64,000 bases of DNA, from positions 25,587 through 89,586 of the forward strand of contig SXOX01000162.1 of NCBI GenBank assembly GCA_005776585.1, written 5' to 3'. Source of the DNA: Pseudomonadota bacterium (GTDB lineage Bacteria; Myxococcota_A; UBA9042; GCA-2863065). Positions within the stretch are counted from its first letter, which is position 1. Every line of letters starts with the position of its first letter. The notes beneath the pieces were generated by a model. The model searched no databases. It worked only from the letters and a program-made list of their open reading frames with translations, and was not told where the DNA came from. Shown here one piece after another: positions 54,969-63,600 of this stretch. The position numbers and the translations under genes are program-made.

Positions 54969-55262
54969 TCAGTGCGAGTGCCTTGCCACATATTCTCTCA
55001 GGACGCCGTCCATGCGCGACTGCCAGCCGTCGCCCGTCGACCTGAACCACGCGATGACCTCCGGGCTGAAGCGCACCGATACAAGCAACTTCTTTGAGGT
55101 CGAGCGCGGCCGACCGCGAAGCGAGCGCATCGGAATCATCGCCGCCAGCTGCTGGTCGGTCAGGGGCTGCGCGTCCGGGTCAGCGTTCGCGGCGGCCACG
55201 ATGGCAGCGTCTTCGTCTTTGGATGGAAGCGTGATGTTCTTTGGGCTAGTTGGATTCGACAT
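54969..55262 (-). CDS. brnA: BrnA antitoxin
   Basis: 97 residues from ATG 55262. The C-terminal half is a BrnA-type ribbon-helix-helix: RSTSKKLLVSVRFSPEVIAW, then FRSTGDGWQSRMDGVLREYV. The N-terminal segment DEDAAIVAAANADPDAQPLT is the toxin-interacting region. It overlaps the end of the truncated BrnT frame by 17 nt. BrnA binds its own promoter and neutralises BrnT ribonuclease; here the toxin is apparently broken, so the antitoxin stands alone. Confidence 0.85.
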   Translation of the reverse strand: MSNPTSPKNITLPSKDEDAAIVAAANADPDAQPLTDQQLAAMIPMRSLRGRPRSTSKKLLVSVRFSPEVIAWFRSTGDGWQSRMDGVLREYVARHSH

Positions 55263-55383
55263 AGTGCATTGCCTCCCGGCGGGTTGCCTTGCGTAGGCTG
55301 ATGATTCTTCGGGCGCCGTGTCGGTCCACGAACGCCACGTAGTACAAGGTGAGCGTCTTCGGCGCGACCCTCGGCAGGCGGCC
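55246..55383 (-). pseudogene. brnT: BrnT toxin, 3' remnant
   Basis: On the minus strand, the 44 codons after TGA 55384-55386 read RLPRVAPKTLTLYYVAFVDR, HGARRIISLRKATRREAMHY and VESN, ending TAG at 55246. The RRIISxRKATRxE block is the C-terminal signature of BrnT ribonucleases; the N-terminal half with the first catalytic residues is missing because the downstream end of the hemerythrin-like gene abuts here. No start codon with a ribosome site precedes the block. Confidence 0.6.
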
Positions 55384-56199
55384 TCAAGGCCCGCGGAGGA
55401 CATTCGACCAGAGCCGACGCAGCGTCTCCAGCCGGTCGAAGGCCCGAACGCGCGCTGTCAAGTCAGCCGAACGCGTCAGGAGGTCCGCGACGTCCTCCAC
55501 CAGTGCGCAAACCTTGCGCCGCTGCCCCTCGCGCAGGCGCGCATCCGCCGGCGGGAGCGACGCCTCAGCGGCGGCCAGCGTCGCATCGAAGGCCGCCAGC
55601 GTGCGCAGCGCCTGGGCGTCATCGCGCGCTACGACGGCGCTCTGGAGCTGCACGATCCAGCCGGCAAAGTCCGTCGCCAGGGCGGGATGCGCCGCGATGG
55701 GCACCACCTCGGTCGCGACGGGCTCGGTCGGGAGCGCGTCGAGCGACGCCGGCCACCCGACGGTCATGGCGTCCAGCACCTCGCGCGTCTCACGCGGCGA
55801 GAGGCACGGCTCGAGCAAGGGCTTGAGCGACTGGGCCTCGCGCGCGTCGTGGTGCTCGAGCGCTCCGGCGAGCGCGCGCACGCGGCGGAGGGCGCCCACG
55901 GGCTCGGTCACGCCGCTCCAGAGGCCGTCGAGCGCGACCTCGAAGCGACAGTGCTCGTCAAAGATGATGTCGGCCGCGCCAAACGGAGGCGGCGAGGTCA
56001 CCCGCGCGACGTACTCGGGGAGCAGCACGCGGTTCTCGCCGTGCAGGTGCCATCGCAGCACGGCGTCGAGATGCTGGCGCCACGCCTCCGCGGACTCGAC
56101 GTCTCCCAGGAGCAGCGCCCAGCACACGCGCTCTACGGCGTGATCGAGCCACTGGTGCACCCAGAGCAGGTCGGTGATGCGTGTGAACGCGACGGGCAT
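55384..56199 (-). CDS. Hemerythrin-like (HHE) domain protein
   Basis: 271 residues from ATG 56199 (GGGGAG upstream); an in-frame ATG 15 nt earlier is possible. A mostly helical protein with spaced histidines: LWVHQWLDHAVERVCWALLL, WRQHLDAVLRWHLHGENRVL, IIFDEHCRFEVALDGLW and GALEHHDAREAQSLKPLLE, the pattern of HHE cation-binding domains that bind a non-haem di-iron centre. The C-terminal half is a helix-rich extension (ADARLREGQRRKVCALVEDV). Cytoplasmic. Role in oxygen or redox sensing is inferred. Confidence 0.75.
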   Translation of the reverse strand: MPVAFTRITDLLWVHQWLDHAVERVCWALLLGDVESAEAWRQHLDAVLRWHLHGENRVLLPEYVARVTSPPPFGAADIIFDEHCRFEVALDGLWSGVTEPVGALRRVRALAGALEHHDAREAQSLKPLLEPCLSPRETREVLDAMTVGWPASLDALPTEPVATEVVPIAAHPALATDFAGWIVQLQSAVVARDDAQALRTLAAFDATLAAAEASLPPADARLREGQRRKVCALVEDVADLLTRSADLTARVRAFDRLETLRRLWSNVLRGP

Positions 56200-56216
56200 G
56201 GGCGCTCCCCCCATGG

Positions 56217-59200
56217 CTACTGGCAGCTCACGACGTCGCTCGACAGCCGCAGCCCCCACGCGGCCGCGCACTCCGGCGAGCAGACGTTGAGGTCCGCTGG
56301 CGTGCACTCGCGACCGAGCCCGGGAAAGGTCGCGCTGCCCGCGAGCGACCATTTGGAGACGGCGGGCGTCGAGCAGTCGCACCCGGCGACGTCGTTGGCA
56401 GAACGGCCCCGCGTGCCCAGGAACCGGAGCGTGTAGTTGACCGCCCAGGCGTCCATGTCGAAGGTCCGAAACGGCTGGGCGTTGTAGATACCGTGCTGGC
56501 CCTGGGGACGCAGCATGGGGATCCGCATCGCGTCGTGCGTACCGTCCGCGTGCTGGATGGTCGCGCGAAGACCCTTGCCAGGACCGCCATTCGGGACGGG
56601 GAAGAAGTGCTCCTTGCCGGGCTTCTTCGATAGCTCTGGCGCACAATCGAAGCTGTCCCACTCATCGTCCTTGCCGGAGCCGCGGCCGTTGATGCACGAC
56701 CAGGACGAGGCGCCATCGGACAGATCGTCGATATCGTAGAGGACCTTGGCGTACGGGAGCGTGGGGTGCGTCGTGCGGTAGCGCTCCAGCCGCTCAATCG
56801 ACTCGTAGACGTAGCGCGAGACGAGCTCGTGGTCCTGCGAGTGACCGTACCGCGGGTCCGGCTCGAAGAGCTTGCGCCAGCCCCACTCGGCGCCGATGCT
56901 CGGATCTCTGCGCCACGAGCCCAGCGCGCCCGTGATGCGCCCCTCGGAGATGGCGGTGTTCACCGGCACGTTCATGTCGCCGGCCGTGGGCATCACCAGT
57001 GACCGATTGGGGTGGTCCTCGTGGATGACCGCCGACCAGATGGCGGGATCGGCCGGGTCGAGCGCGTGCTGCGCGATGCCGATGAAGCGGCGCAGCTTGG
57101 GCGAGTTCCGCCCATAGCCCAGGCCATCCTGGAGCGCCACGAGCGGCGCGCCCTTGGGATAGGTCGTGCCCTGAAACGTGAGCGCTTGAGGGAAGTTCTC
57201 GACGACGAGCCGAACGCTCGTGCTCTGGCCTTCGTAGAACACGAGCTTGAGCCGGTCGCCGAGCTTGGTGACATCCTTGGCCTCGACCGGGCCGACCTGG
57301 GCGCCGACGAGCTCGAGCAGTGGACGGCGCTCGATAGGACCGAGCGCGTCGGCGGGGACGGCCACGCGAAAGCTCCCGCGCGCGTTGACGACGACGGTGG
57401 CGGTCAGGTTCTTGTCGAGGTTGTGTAGCTCGACGCGATCGCCCGGGTGGACGCCACGAATGGTGCCGAGGGTGAGCTTGCGACTCTCGCCGACGTCATT
57501 CGGCCGAACCCAGAGCTCCGTGTCGCCCAGGGGCTTGGGGCGCTGATGATCGTCGGTCGCGACCTGGCCGAAGATGAACGGCCCCATGATCGGCAGAAGC
57601 ACCGCCTCCGGGACGCCGGCCTGCCGCGAGCGCACGCCGACGTCGGTGAGCCCAGCGCTCCCGGCGTTGGGGGAGACGGCGTCATAGTCGGTGACGGCGC
57701 CCTTCGCGACACCGGCGACGATGCCGCCAAGGGAGATGCCCCACATGGAGATGGCGTTCTGCGGTCCGCCGAGCTCGGGCTTGCCGTCGCCGTTGGCGTC
57801 GCCGAGCACGCCACCGCGCCCGTCCGAGCGCCCATCGAGGCTGCGCAGGATGCGCGCAAACTGCATCTGCTCGAGCGCTGACTGGCGCACCATGTCGCGC
57901 GTGTGGAAGAGGTCGGCGGTCCAGAAGTCACCGCCGGGGTCGGCGAGCCCATCGTTGTTCAGGTCGCGATCGCGCCCCACGATCAGCATGTCGCGGATGT
58001 TCTCGGTACCGAACACCGAGAGGAAACCCTCGTACTGCGCGGCGCTCTGTCCGTCGTCGAGCACGCGGTTCTTGCCGTGGCCGTAGGCGTCAATGGCACA
58101 CGCGGCAAAGCCCATCGCGGTCGTCCGGCCCATGAAGTCCTGCATGCCGACCCGGCTGCCGGTGTAGCCGTGGGCGTAGACGATGACCGGAAACGGCGCA
58201 CAGAACGGCCGCCCTTCCGGGTTTCCGGAGGAACAGCTCGTGTCGAGCGCCTTGGGGACGGCGCACCAGAAGGTGACCTTCGACGTGCCATAGGTCGCCG
58301 TACCTCGCTCGGGGTCGAGATCCCAGCTCTCGTCGTCGTCGCCATCGTAGGCGCCGGTCTTCGTGCCATTCTTGTCGACCATCAGGTTCGGCGCACGATA
58401 GGAGCCCCAGAACAGGCCGCCGATGGAGGCGTACTCGGCCTCGATGGCGCACATGTTCGGGTCCCACTCGTCGATGACGACCGACCACACCGTAGTCATG
58501 GTCAGCGCCGCGCAACCGCCCGGCTCCATCGACGTGCCGTTCGAGGCGGTGTCGTAGAGCTTCTCGAACCGCAGGGACTCGACGGGGAACTCGCTCGCCA
58601 GGCGCGCGAACGGCCCGGTCCCGCGCAGGCCCGATTCGAGCCGCCGGAGGTCCGCGGTCATGGAGCCGGTGGTGTAGGTCCAGGCGAACGCGACGTCTGC
58701 CGTCGTGAGCCCATACCGCGGCAGCAGGTCGGCGAGCGGCGCAAGCGCGACCGTCTGGCTCGTGTGGTTCGTGCCCTCGAAGGGGGACTCGACAGGCAGC
58801 CCGTCCTCGCCCACGAGCCGCTTCGTGAGCACGACCGCGTAGGTGCACCGCTCCTCGAGCGGCCAGACGGGACGCAGAATGAGCGTGTCATCCTCGCGGT
58901 CATAGAAGGTCAGCAGCTGGTCGGCCACGCAGCGGTCGTAGTCGGTCGAGCCCGGGGTCAGGGACGCGCACGCCCCCGGCTCCATGAAGTTGGGCCGGTC
59001 GAGGTGGCCATCGAAGTCCGTGTCCTCTCCGGCGTCGAGCTGGCCGTTATGGTTGAGGTCCTCGTCTCGCTCTTCGAACATCAGGTTGTTGAGGTGACCC
59101 AGCGGATCGTTCTCGAACCCGATGTTGCCGCCCTCGTCGAGGCGCTGGCCACCCGGCGCCTCCTTGTCCGGGATGAAGGTGCTGTGGCGGTCGTGGATGA

Positions 59201-59684
59201 CCGGGAAGCGACCACGGCCGACGTCGACCGCGACCTCCTCGCCAAAGCGCTTGCAGCGCGGGTCGACGTTGAGCACGAAGACCGCATCGTCGCGAAAGTC
59301 GTCGCGGTGGACACCCCCCTGCGGCCACGGTCCACCGTTGTGCCGCGCCCATAGCGCCTTGACATCGAGGGGTCGCGTAAACTGGACCATGATGGGACCA
59401 TAGGTGCCGAAGCCGTCGAGCCGGTCGAACTTGGCGCGCATGCGCTGCTCGAAGCGCGTCGTCGCCGAGACGCTGACGTTGAGCCTCCGGCCCGTGGGAG
59501 ACGACGCATCGAGACGCGTGGCTGCATCGTTCGGCAGCGGAATGTCGGGCAATGGCTTTGCGAAGACGTCCCACTTGACGCGGGGCCCACCGCGTCGCTC
59601 GGTGGTCGCGAGGCCGGCCGGCGGCTCACCGGCGCAGGAGAGCAGGGCGATGGATGCAAGGACGAGGCGAGGAAGGCGGCTCAT
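56217..59684 (-). CDS. Very large alpha/beta-hydrolase lipoprotein
   Basis: 1155 residues from ATG 59684; lipoprotein signal SRLPRLVLASIALLSC. The N-terminal 350 residues contain an Ig-like strand region (RRLNVSVSATTRFEQRMRAK, IMVQFTRPLDVKALWARHNG) and a calcium-loop-like stretch (RDEDLNHNGQLDAGEDTDFD). The hydrolase core shows VIVYAHGYTGSRVGMQDFMG, a GFAACAIDAYGHG block, and a nucleophile motif ISMWGISLGGIVAGVAKG (GISLG). A third region (GVHPGDRVELHNLDKNLTAT, VVVNARGSFRVAVPADALG) is beta-rich. Near the C-terminus are cysteines (CDCSTPAVS, ECTPADLNVCSPECAAAWG). A secreted esterase or lipase is inferred; the catalytic His and Asp were not pinned. Confidence 0.7.
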   Translation of the reverse strand: MSRLPRLVLASIALLSCAGEPPAGLATTERRGGPRVKWDVFAKPLPDIPLPNDAATRLDASSPTGRRLNVSVSATTRFEQRMRAKFDRLDGFGTYGPIMVQFTRPLDVKALWARHNGGPWPQGGVHRDDFRDDAVFVLNVDPRCKRFGEEVAVDVGRGRFPVIHDRHSTFIPDKEAPGGQRLDEGGNIGFENDPLGHLNNLMFEERDEDLNHNGQLDAGEDTDFDGHLDRPNFMEPGACASLTPGSTDYDRCVADQLLTFYDREDDTLILRPVWPLEERCTYAVVLTKRLVGEDGLPVESPFEGTNHTSQTVALAPLADLLPRYGLTTADVAFAWTYTTGSMTADLRRLESGLRGTGPFARLASEFPVESLRFEKLYDTASNGTSMEPGGCAALTMTTVWSVVIDEWDPNMCAIEAEYASIGGLFWGSYRAPNLMVDKNGTKTGAYDGDDDESWDLDPERGTATYGTSKVTFWCAVPKALDTSCSSGNPEGRPFCAPFPVIVYAHGYTGSRVGMQDFMGRTTAMGFAACAIDAYGHGKNRVLDDGQSAAQYEGFLSVFGTENIRDMLIVGRDRDLNNDGLADPGGDFWTADLFHTRDMVRQSALEQMQFARILRSLDGRSDGRGGVLGDANGDGKPELGGPQNAISMWGISLGGIVAGVAKGAVTDYDAVSPNAGSAGLTDVGVRSRQAGVPEAVLLPIMGPFIFGQVATDDHQRPKPLGDTELWVRPNDVGESRKLTLGTIRGVHPGDRVELHNLDKNLTATVVVNARGSFRVAVPADALGPIERRPLLELVGAQVGPVEAKDVTKLGDRLKLVFYEGQSTSVRLVVENFPQALTFQGTTYPKGAPLVALQDGLGYGRNSPKLRRFIGIAQHALDPADPAIWSAVIHEDHPNRSLVMPTAGDMNVPVNTAISEGRITGALGSWRRDPSIGAEWGWRKLFEPDPRYGHSQDHELVSRYVYESIERLERYRTTHPTLPYAKVLYDIDDLSDGASSWSCINGRGSGKDDEWDSFDCAPELSKKPGKEHFFPVPNGGPGKGLRATIQHADGTHDAMRIPMLRPQGQHGIYNAQPFRTFDMDAWAVNYTLRFLGTRGRSANDVAGCDCSTPAVSKWSLAGSATFPGLGRECTPADLNVCSPECAAAWGLRLSSDVVSCQ

Positions 59685-59787
59685 GCCGCTCGCACAATAG
59701 GGGGGGACAGGAGCGCGGGTCAACGACCTTGCGAGGGTGCGGCGGATTCCGTCGAGCACACGCGGCTGGAGTTTATGAAGGCCGGGC

Positions 59788-62700
59788 CTAGCGAACGCTG
59801 GCGTCGAGCTGGTGCACCTTGGCGTTTGCGCCCCAGCGGGCGTAGAGGTCCCGCGCAGCCCTCCGGCGCTCGTTGGCCTCCACGGGCCGCCCCAGAGCGC
59901 TCAGGCAGCGCTCGGCGAGTTCATGTGCGAGCGCGATGTCGCTCACCCAGGCGCACTCCTGGGCCTGGGTGATGGCCTGATTGACCAGCACCAGAGCCCC
60001 TGCGAGATCGCCGTCGATGCGGCGCAGCTCCGCCGACACGAGGCTAACGCGATGCGCGAAGTTCATCGGGGCGTGCGCGGCCAGCTTGCGGAGTTCGGCC
60101 AGGCTGAGCTCGAGCTTGGGGCGCAGTGCCGCCCGCTCAGGGTCGTCGAGGTCGGCCCACGCTGCGCAGCCGGCGAGCGCGGCAAACTGGTGGAAGACGG
60201 GGATGAGCCAGCACGACGGCGCCGCGTCCAGGTAGGCGCGCGCGATCTCGAGATTGGCGGAGGCGTCCTTGGCGCCGCCGAAGTAGTAGCGCGCCATGCC
60301 CATCCCCTTGCGCACGATGAAGATGCCGCTGCGCGAGCCCTCCGCCTCGGCCGTCGCCAGCGCCTCCTGCTCGCGGAACCCGTCATCATCGAGACACGCT
60401 GGAGAGGCCGTCGCGCCGGTCAGACATCGGAGCAGCTGCTCGAACGGCGCGTGGACGTGGATCGCGTTGATCTGTCCCAGTGTGCGCATCTGCTCACCGA
60501 GGGCGAGCGCCTCCTCGAGCAAGGGCGCGAGCGGCCTCCCCACGTACATCGACAGGTAGACATACGTGTGTGCTGCGTAGGATGCGTACTCGAAGTCACC
60601 CGCGCGACGTCCGATGTCGAAGACCTCGCGTGAGAACGGCAGGACGGCCGCCAGCGGCTGCATCCAGGTGCAAACGAGGTTGTAGACGACGTGACGCGTC
60701 GCGGCCTCGAGGCTGCGGTCCTCCCAGCGGTCGATGAGCCGGATCGCGAGCTGTCCCCAGACATGCGAGACGGGGAACATGTCCACCGTATTGAGGATGA
60801 TGCCGAACAGCGACAGCGCGTTCGGTGTGGCGGTCGAGAGGCCGCGCTCGATGGAGGTCGTGATCAGGTTGCATGCGATGATCGGCAGCAGCGCGGGCCG
60901 CGCGAAGTAGGCCGCGGGGCTGAGGCGAACCTGGATCCGCATCGCCGCCAGCACCTGCGGGTCCTGCGTGTCGGGCATGGCGGCCAACCCCTCGGGGCCG
61001 ATACGGGTCAAGCCCGCCAGCGCCTGTTGAAAGGCCACGCCAATCTCTGCCGGTCCGGGCTCGCTGGGCAGGTGGACACCGAGCAGGCCGAGGACCTGCA
61101 GGCCCGCCTCGATCGCGGCGAGGTACGCGTGCCGGCCCGCGCAGGCGTCGATCTGGACCTCCCACACGAGGAGCTGATCGGCGAGCGTGCGGCCGTGAGC
61201 CTTGACCTCGGCGATGCGCTGCTCCATCGACGCCCACTCCGCGCTGAGGTAGGCCGCCTCGGCTGCGCCGCAATGCAGGCCAAGGGAGAGCTCGTACTCG
61301 GCGTCCCACCCGTCGGAGGCGAGCAGCGCGAGGCCGCCCTCGAAGCAACGAAACGCCAGCGAGTACGCCGCCGACTGGCGCGCCATGCGTCCCGCGGCGA
61401 GATGCAGTCGTGCTGCGGCCAAGCGCTCCGCCGGATCGTCGATGAGGGCCGACGCCGCCCCGAGGTGGCGCACTGCGTCGAAGACCCACGGTCCCAGCAC
61501 CTCGCCCACGTTGCGGTCGGACAGAGCGCGTCCAAGGCTCAGGTGGTGCTCGCGGATACGCTGCTCGGACAGGTAGGCGATCACGGACTCGCGGGTGCGA
61601 TCGTGATAGATCTCGAGCGGATCCTCGGCGCGCACGCCGAAGCTGTGGATGAAGTGCCCGCGACGTAGCTCGAAGACGCAGTGCAGCGCACCGTCCGCGA
61701 TTCGGGCGGCCTGGAAGGCCACGGCCAGCGAGATGGGGCTGTTCGCCACCGACAGCACCTCGACGAGCGCGCGGTCGGCCTCCGCCAGGGAGCGGACCCG
61801 CTCGGCCAGCACGGTTGCCAGCGTGACCGGTGCGGTCCCACTCGCGGCGCCCCCGTGGCGCTGCTGCGCGACGAAGTGCGCGAGCTCCTCGACGAAGAAC
61901 GGGATCCCCGCCGACTCCGCCGCGATCCTCGGGACGAGGTCTTGTGGCAGGTCCAACGCGCGCAGGGTCTGGTGCGCAAGCTCTGCGGTCTCGGCCTCGC
62001 CCAGCGGGCCGACGTCGATTGCGGTGACACGCCCGGCCGGGAGCCCGGACACCTGCTGAAGGACCTGGGTCAGCGCCGCGTTGAGCGCCGCTTCCTTGGG
62101 CCGAAACGACAGCGCGAGCAGCAAGCGGGGCGGCGGGGCCTCGAGCATCTTGAGGAGGAGCGCTGCGCTATCGGAGTCGACCCACTGGAGGTCGTCGATC
62201 TCGAGCGCGAGTGGGCGCTGAGTCGCCAGGTTCGCGAAGAGCTGCCGCAGCGCCGCCTGCGCCCGCCGGCGCTTCTCGACTGGGGAGACCGGCTCGGCGT
62301 TGGCCAGCCTGGCCGCGACCGCGGGGACCTGCGCCAGCACGGGGAAGACCTGCGCAAGCTCGGCGGTCCACACGGGGAGCACCGACGTGACTTCTGCATC
62401 GGAGCTGACCGAGAGGCGTGCGGCCAGCTCCTCGAGCATGCCGTCGAAGGCCTTGTACGGGACGGACTCGCGCTCGTAACAGCGTCCGCGCAGCACGAGC
62501 ACGTCGGCCTGGTTGCGCAGCTCGCCGAAGAAGTTGCGCAGGAGCGACGACTTGCCCATGCCGGAGAGCCCGGTCACCTGGACGACGACGCTCGCGCCCT
62601 CCCGGATGCGGCGTAGGGCCCCGAGCAGCGCCTCGCGCTCCTGGGCCCGGCCCACGAAGCGCGCTGTCGGGAGGACGTCCGCCGAAGCGCGAGCGGGCTC

Positions 62701-63600
62701 GAGGCCCAGAGCTGCACGGACCTCCGCGATGGAGGCGCGATCGCTCGGCGCGCGGGCCAACAGCCGATGACAGACGTCCGCGAGCGCGAGCGGCACGCCG
62801 ATGACGCGGTCATCCACACGTGGCGCCGCACTTCCCTGAGCCGACGCGGCGTCGAAGGGCAGCTGCCCCGTCAGCAGCTCGAACAGCAGGCAGCCGAGCG
62901 AGTAGAGGTCCGACGCCGGCGTCGCCGGCAAGCCTCGCCACTGCTCGGGGGACATGTAGGCCGGCGTCCCGACGACCGTGTTGGGGCCGTAGCCGACCAC
63001 GCTCTGACCGACCCGGCTCGCCACGCCGAAGTCCAGCAGCTGGATCAGGCCGTCCGGCCGGACCAGCACGTTGTTGGGCTTGAGGTCCAGGTGAACGATG
63101 CCGTGTTGGTGGAGGTACTCGAGCGCGTCGAGCAGTTGCCCCACCGCCGCGCCGAAGCGCCCGAGATCGCAGGCGACCGCCGTGACGGTCGACATGTCCC
63201 GCCCTGCCGGCGCAGGCGTGGGGATGACGGCGCGCAGGATGGTCGTCTGGTCATGCAGCGGGACGGCCGTCGAGCTCGGGACCGAGAGCCACTCGCGGAG
63301 CGTGACGCCCTCGACGAGCTCCATGGTGAAGAACCACAGCTCGCCGTCGCGATTCAGCTCGTAGAGCGGCACGAGGTTCCGGTGCGCGAGGTCCGCCACA
63401 TAGCGGAACTCGTTCTTGAACAGGAGGACGCGCTCGGGGACGACGTTGCTCAACGTCTTGAGCGCGACTTTGCCGCTGTGCTCGCTGTGGGCGCGGTAGA
63501 CGTCGCCCATCCCGCCCGTGCCGATGAGGCCCGTTACGTCGTACTGCCCGACGCGCACGGGATTGTCTGGGCTGGCGGCCAGCAGGTCTCGCGTTGCCAC
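59788..63600 (-). CDS. Ser/Thr kinase fused to AAA ATPase and helical repeats
   Basis: 1270 residues. I start at GTG 63600 because GGGAG lies 5-6 nt upstream. Kinase domain about 15-300: G-loop GLIGTGGMGDVYRA (27-34), ATP-binding Lys48 in VALKTL, catalytic loop HLDLKPNN (170-177), DFG (190-192), TPAYMSPEQ. Arg of HRD is replaced by Leu, so it is a non-RD kinase. Next is an orphan AAA ATPase with Walker A GLSGMGKSS (344-352) and Walker B LALEIDDLQWVD (about 464-475). The last 600 residues are TPR-like helices (LHLAAGRMARQSAAYSLAFR). The layout is the PknK/MalT-like signalling ATPase fusion common in Myxococcota; target unknown. Confidence 0.9.
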   Translation of the reverse strand: MATRDLLAASPDNPVRVGQYDVTGLIGTGGMGDVYRAHSEHSGKVALKTLSNVVPERVLLFKNEFRYVADLAHRNLVPLYELNRDGELWFFTMELVEGVTLREWLSVPSSTAVPLHDQTTILRAVIPTPAPAGRDMSTVTAVACDLGRFGAAVGQLLDALEYLHQHGIVHLDLKPNNVLVRPDGLIQLLDFGVASRVGQSVVGYGPNTVVGTPAYMSPEQWRGLPATPASDLYSLGCLLFELLTGQLPFDAASAQGSAAPRVDDRVIGVPLALADVCHRLLARAPSDRASIAEVRAALGLEPARASADVLPTARFVGRAQEREALLGALRRIREGASVVVQVTGLSGMGKSSLLRNFFGELRNQADVLVLRGRCYERESVPYKAFDGMLEELAARLSVSSDAEVTSVLPVWTAELAQVFPVLAQVPAVAARLANAEPVSPVEKRRRAQAALRQLFANLATQRPLALEIDDLQWVDSDSAALLLKMLEAPPPRLLLALSFRPKEAALNAALTQVLQQVSGLPAGRVTAIDVGPLGEAETAELAHQTLRALDLPQDLVPRIAAESAGIPFFVEELAHFVAQQRHGGAASGTAPVTLATVLAERVRSLAEADRALVEVLSVANSPISLAVAFQAARIADGALHCVFELRRGHFIHSFGVRAEDPLEIYHDRTRESVIAYLSEQRIREHHLSLGRALSDRNVGEVLGPWVFDAVRHLGAASALIDDPAERLAAARLHLAAGRMARQSAAYSLAFRCFEGGLALLASDGWDAEYELSLGLHCGAAEAAYLSAEWASMEQRIAEVKAHGRTLADQLLVWEVQIDACAGRHAYLAAIEAGLQVLGLLGVHLPSEPGPAEIGVAFQQALAGLTRIGPEGLAAMPDTQDPQVLAAMRIQVRLSPAAYFARPALLPIIACNLITTSIERGLSTATPNALSLFGIILNTVDMFPVSHVWGQLAIRLIDRWEDRSLEAATRHVVYNLVCTWMQPLAAVLPFSREVFDIGRRAGDFEYASYAAHTYVYLSMYVGRPLAPLLEEALALGEQMRTLGQINAIHVHAPFEQLLRCLTGATASPACLDDDGFREQEALATAEAEGSRSGIFIVRKGMGMARYYFGGAKDASANLEIARAYLDAAPSCWLIPVFHQFAALAGCAAWADLDDPERAALRPKLELSLAELRKLAAHAPMNFAHRVSLVSAELRRIDGDLAGALVLVNQAITQAQECAWVSDIALAHELAERCLSALGRPVEANERRRAARDLYARWGANAKVHQLDASVR

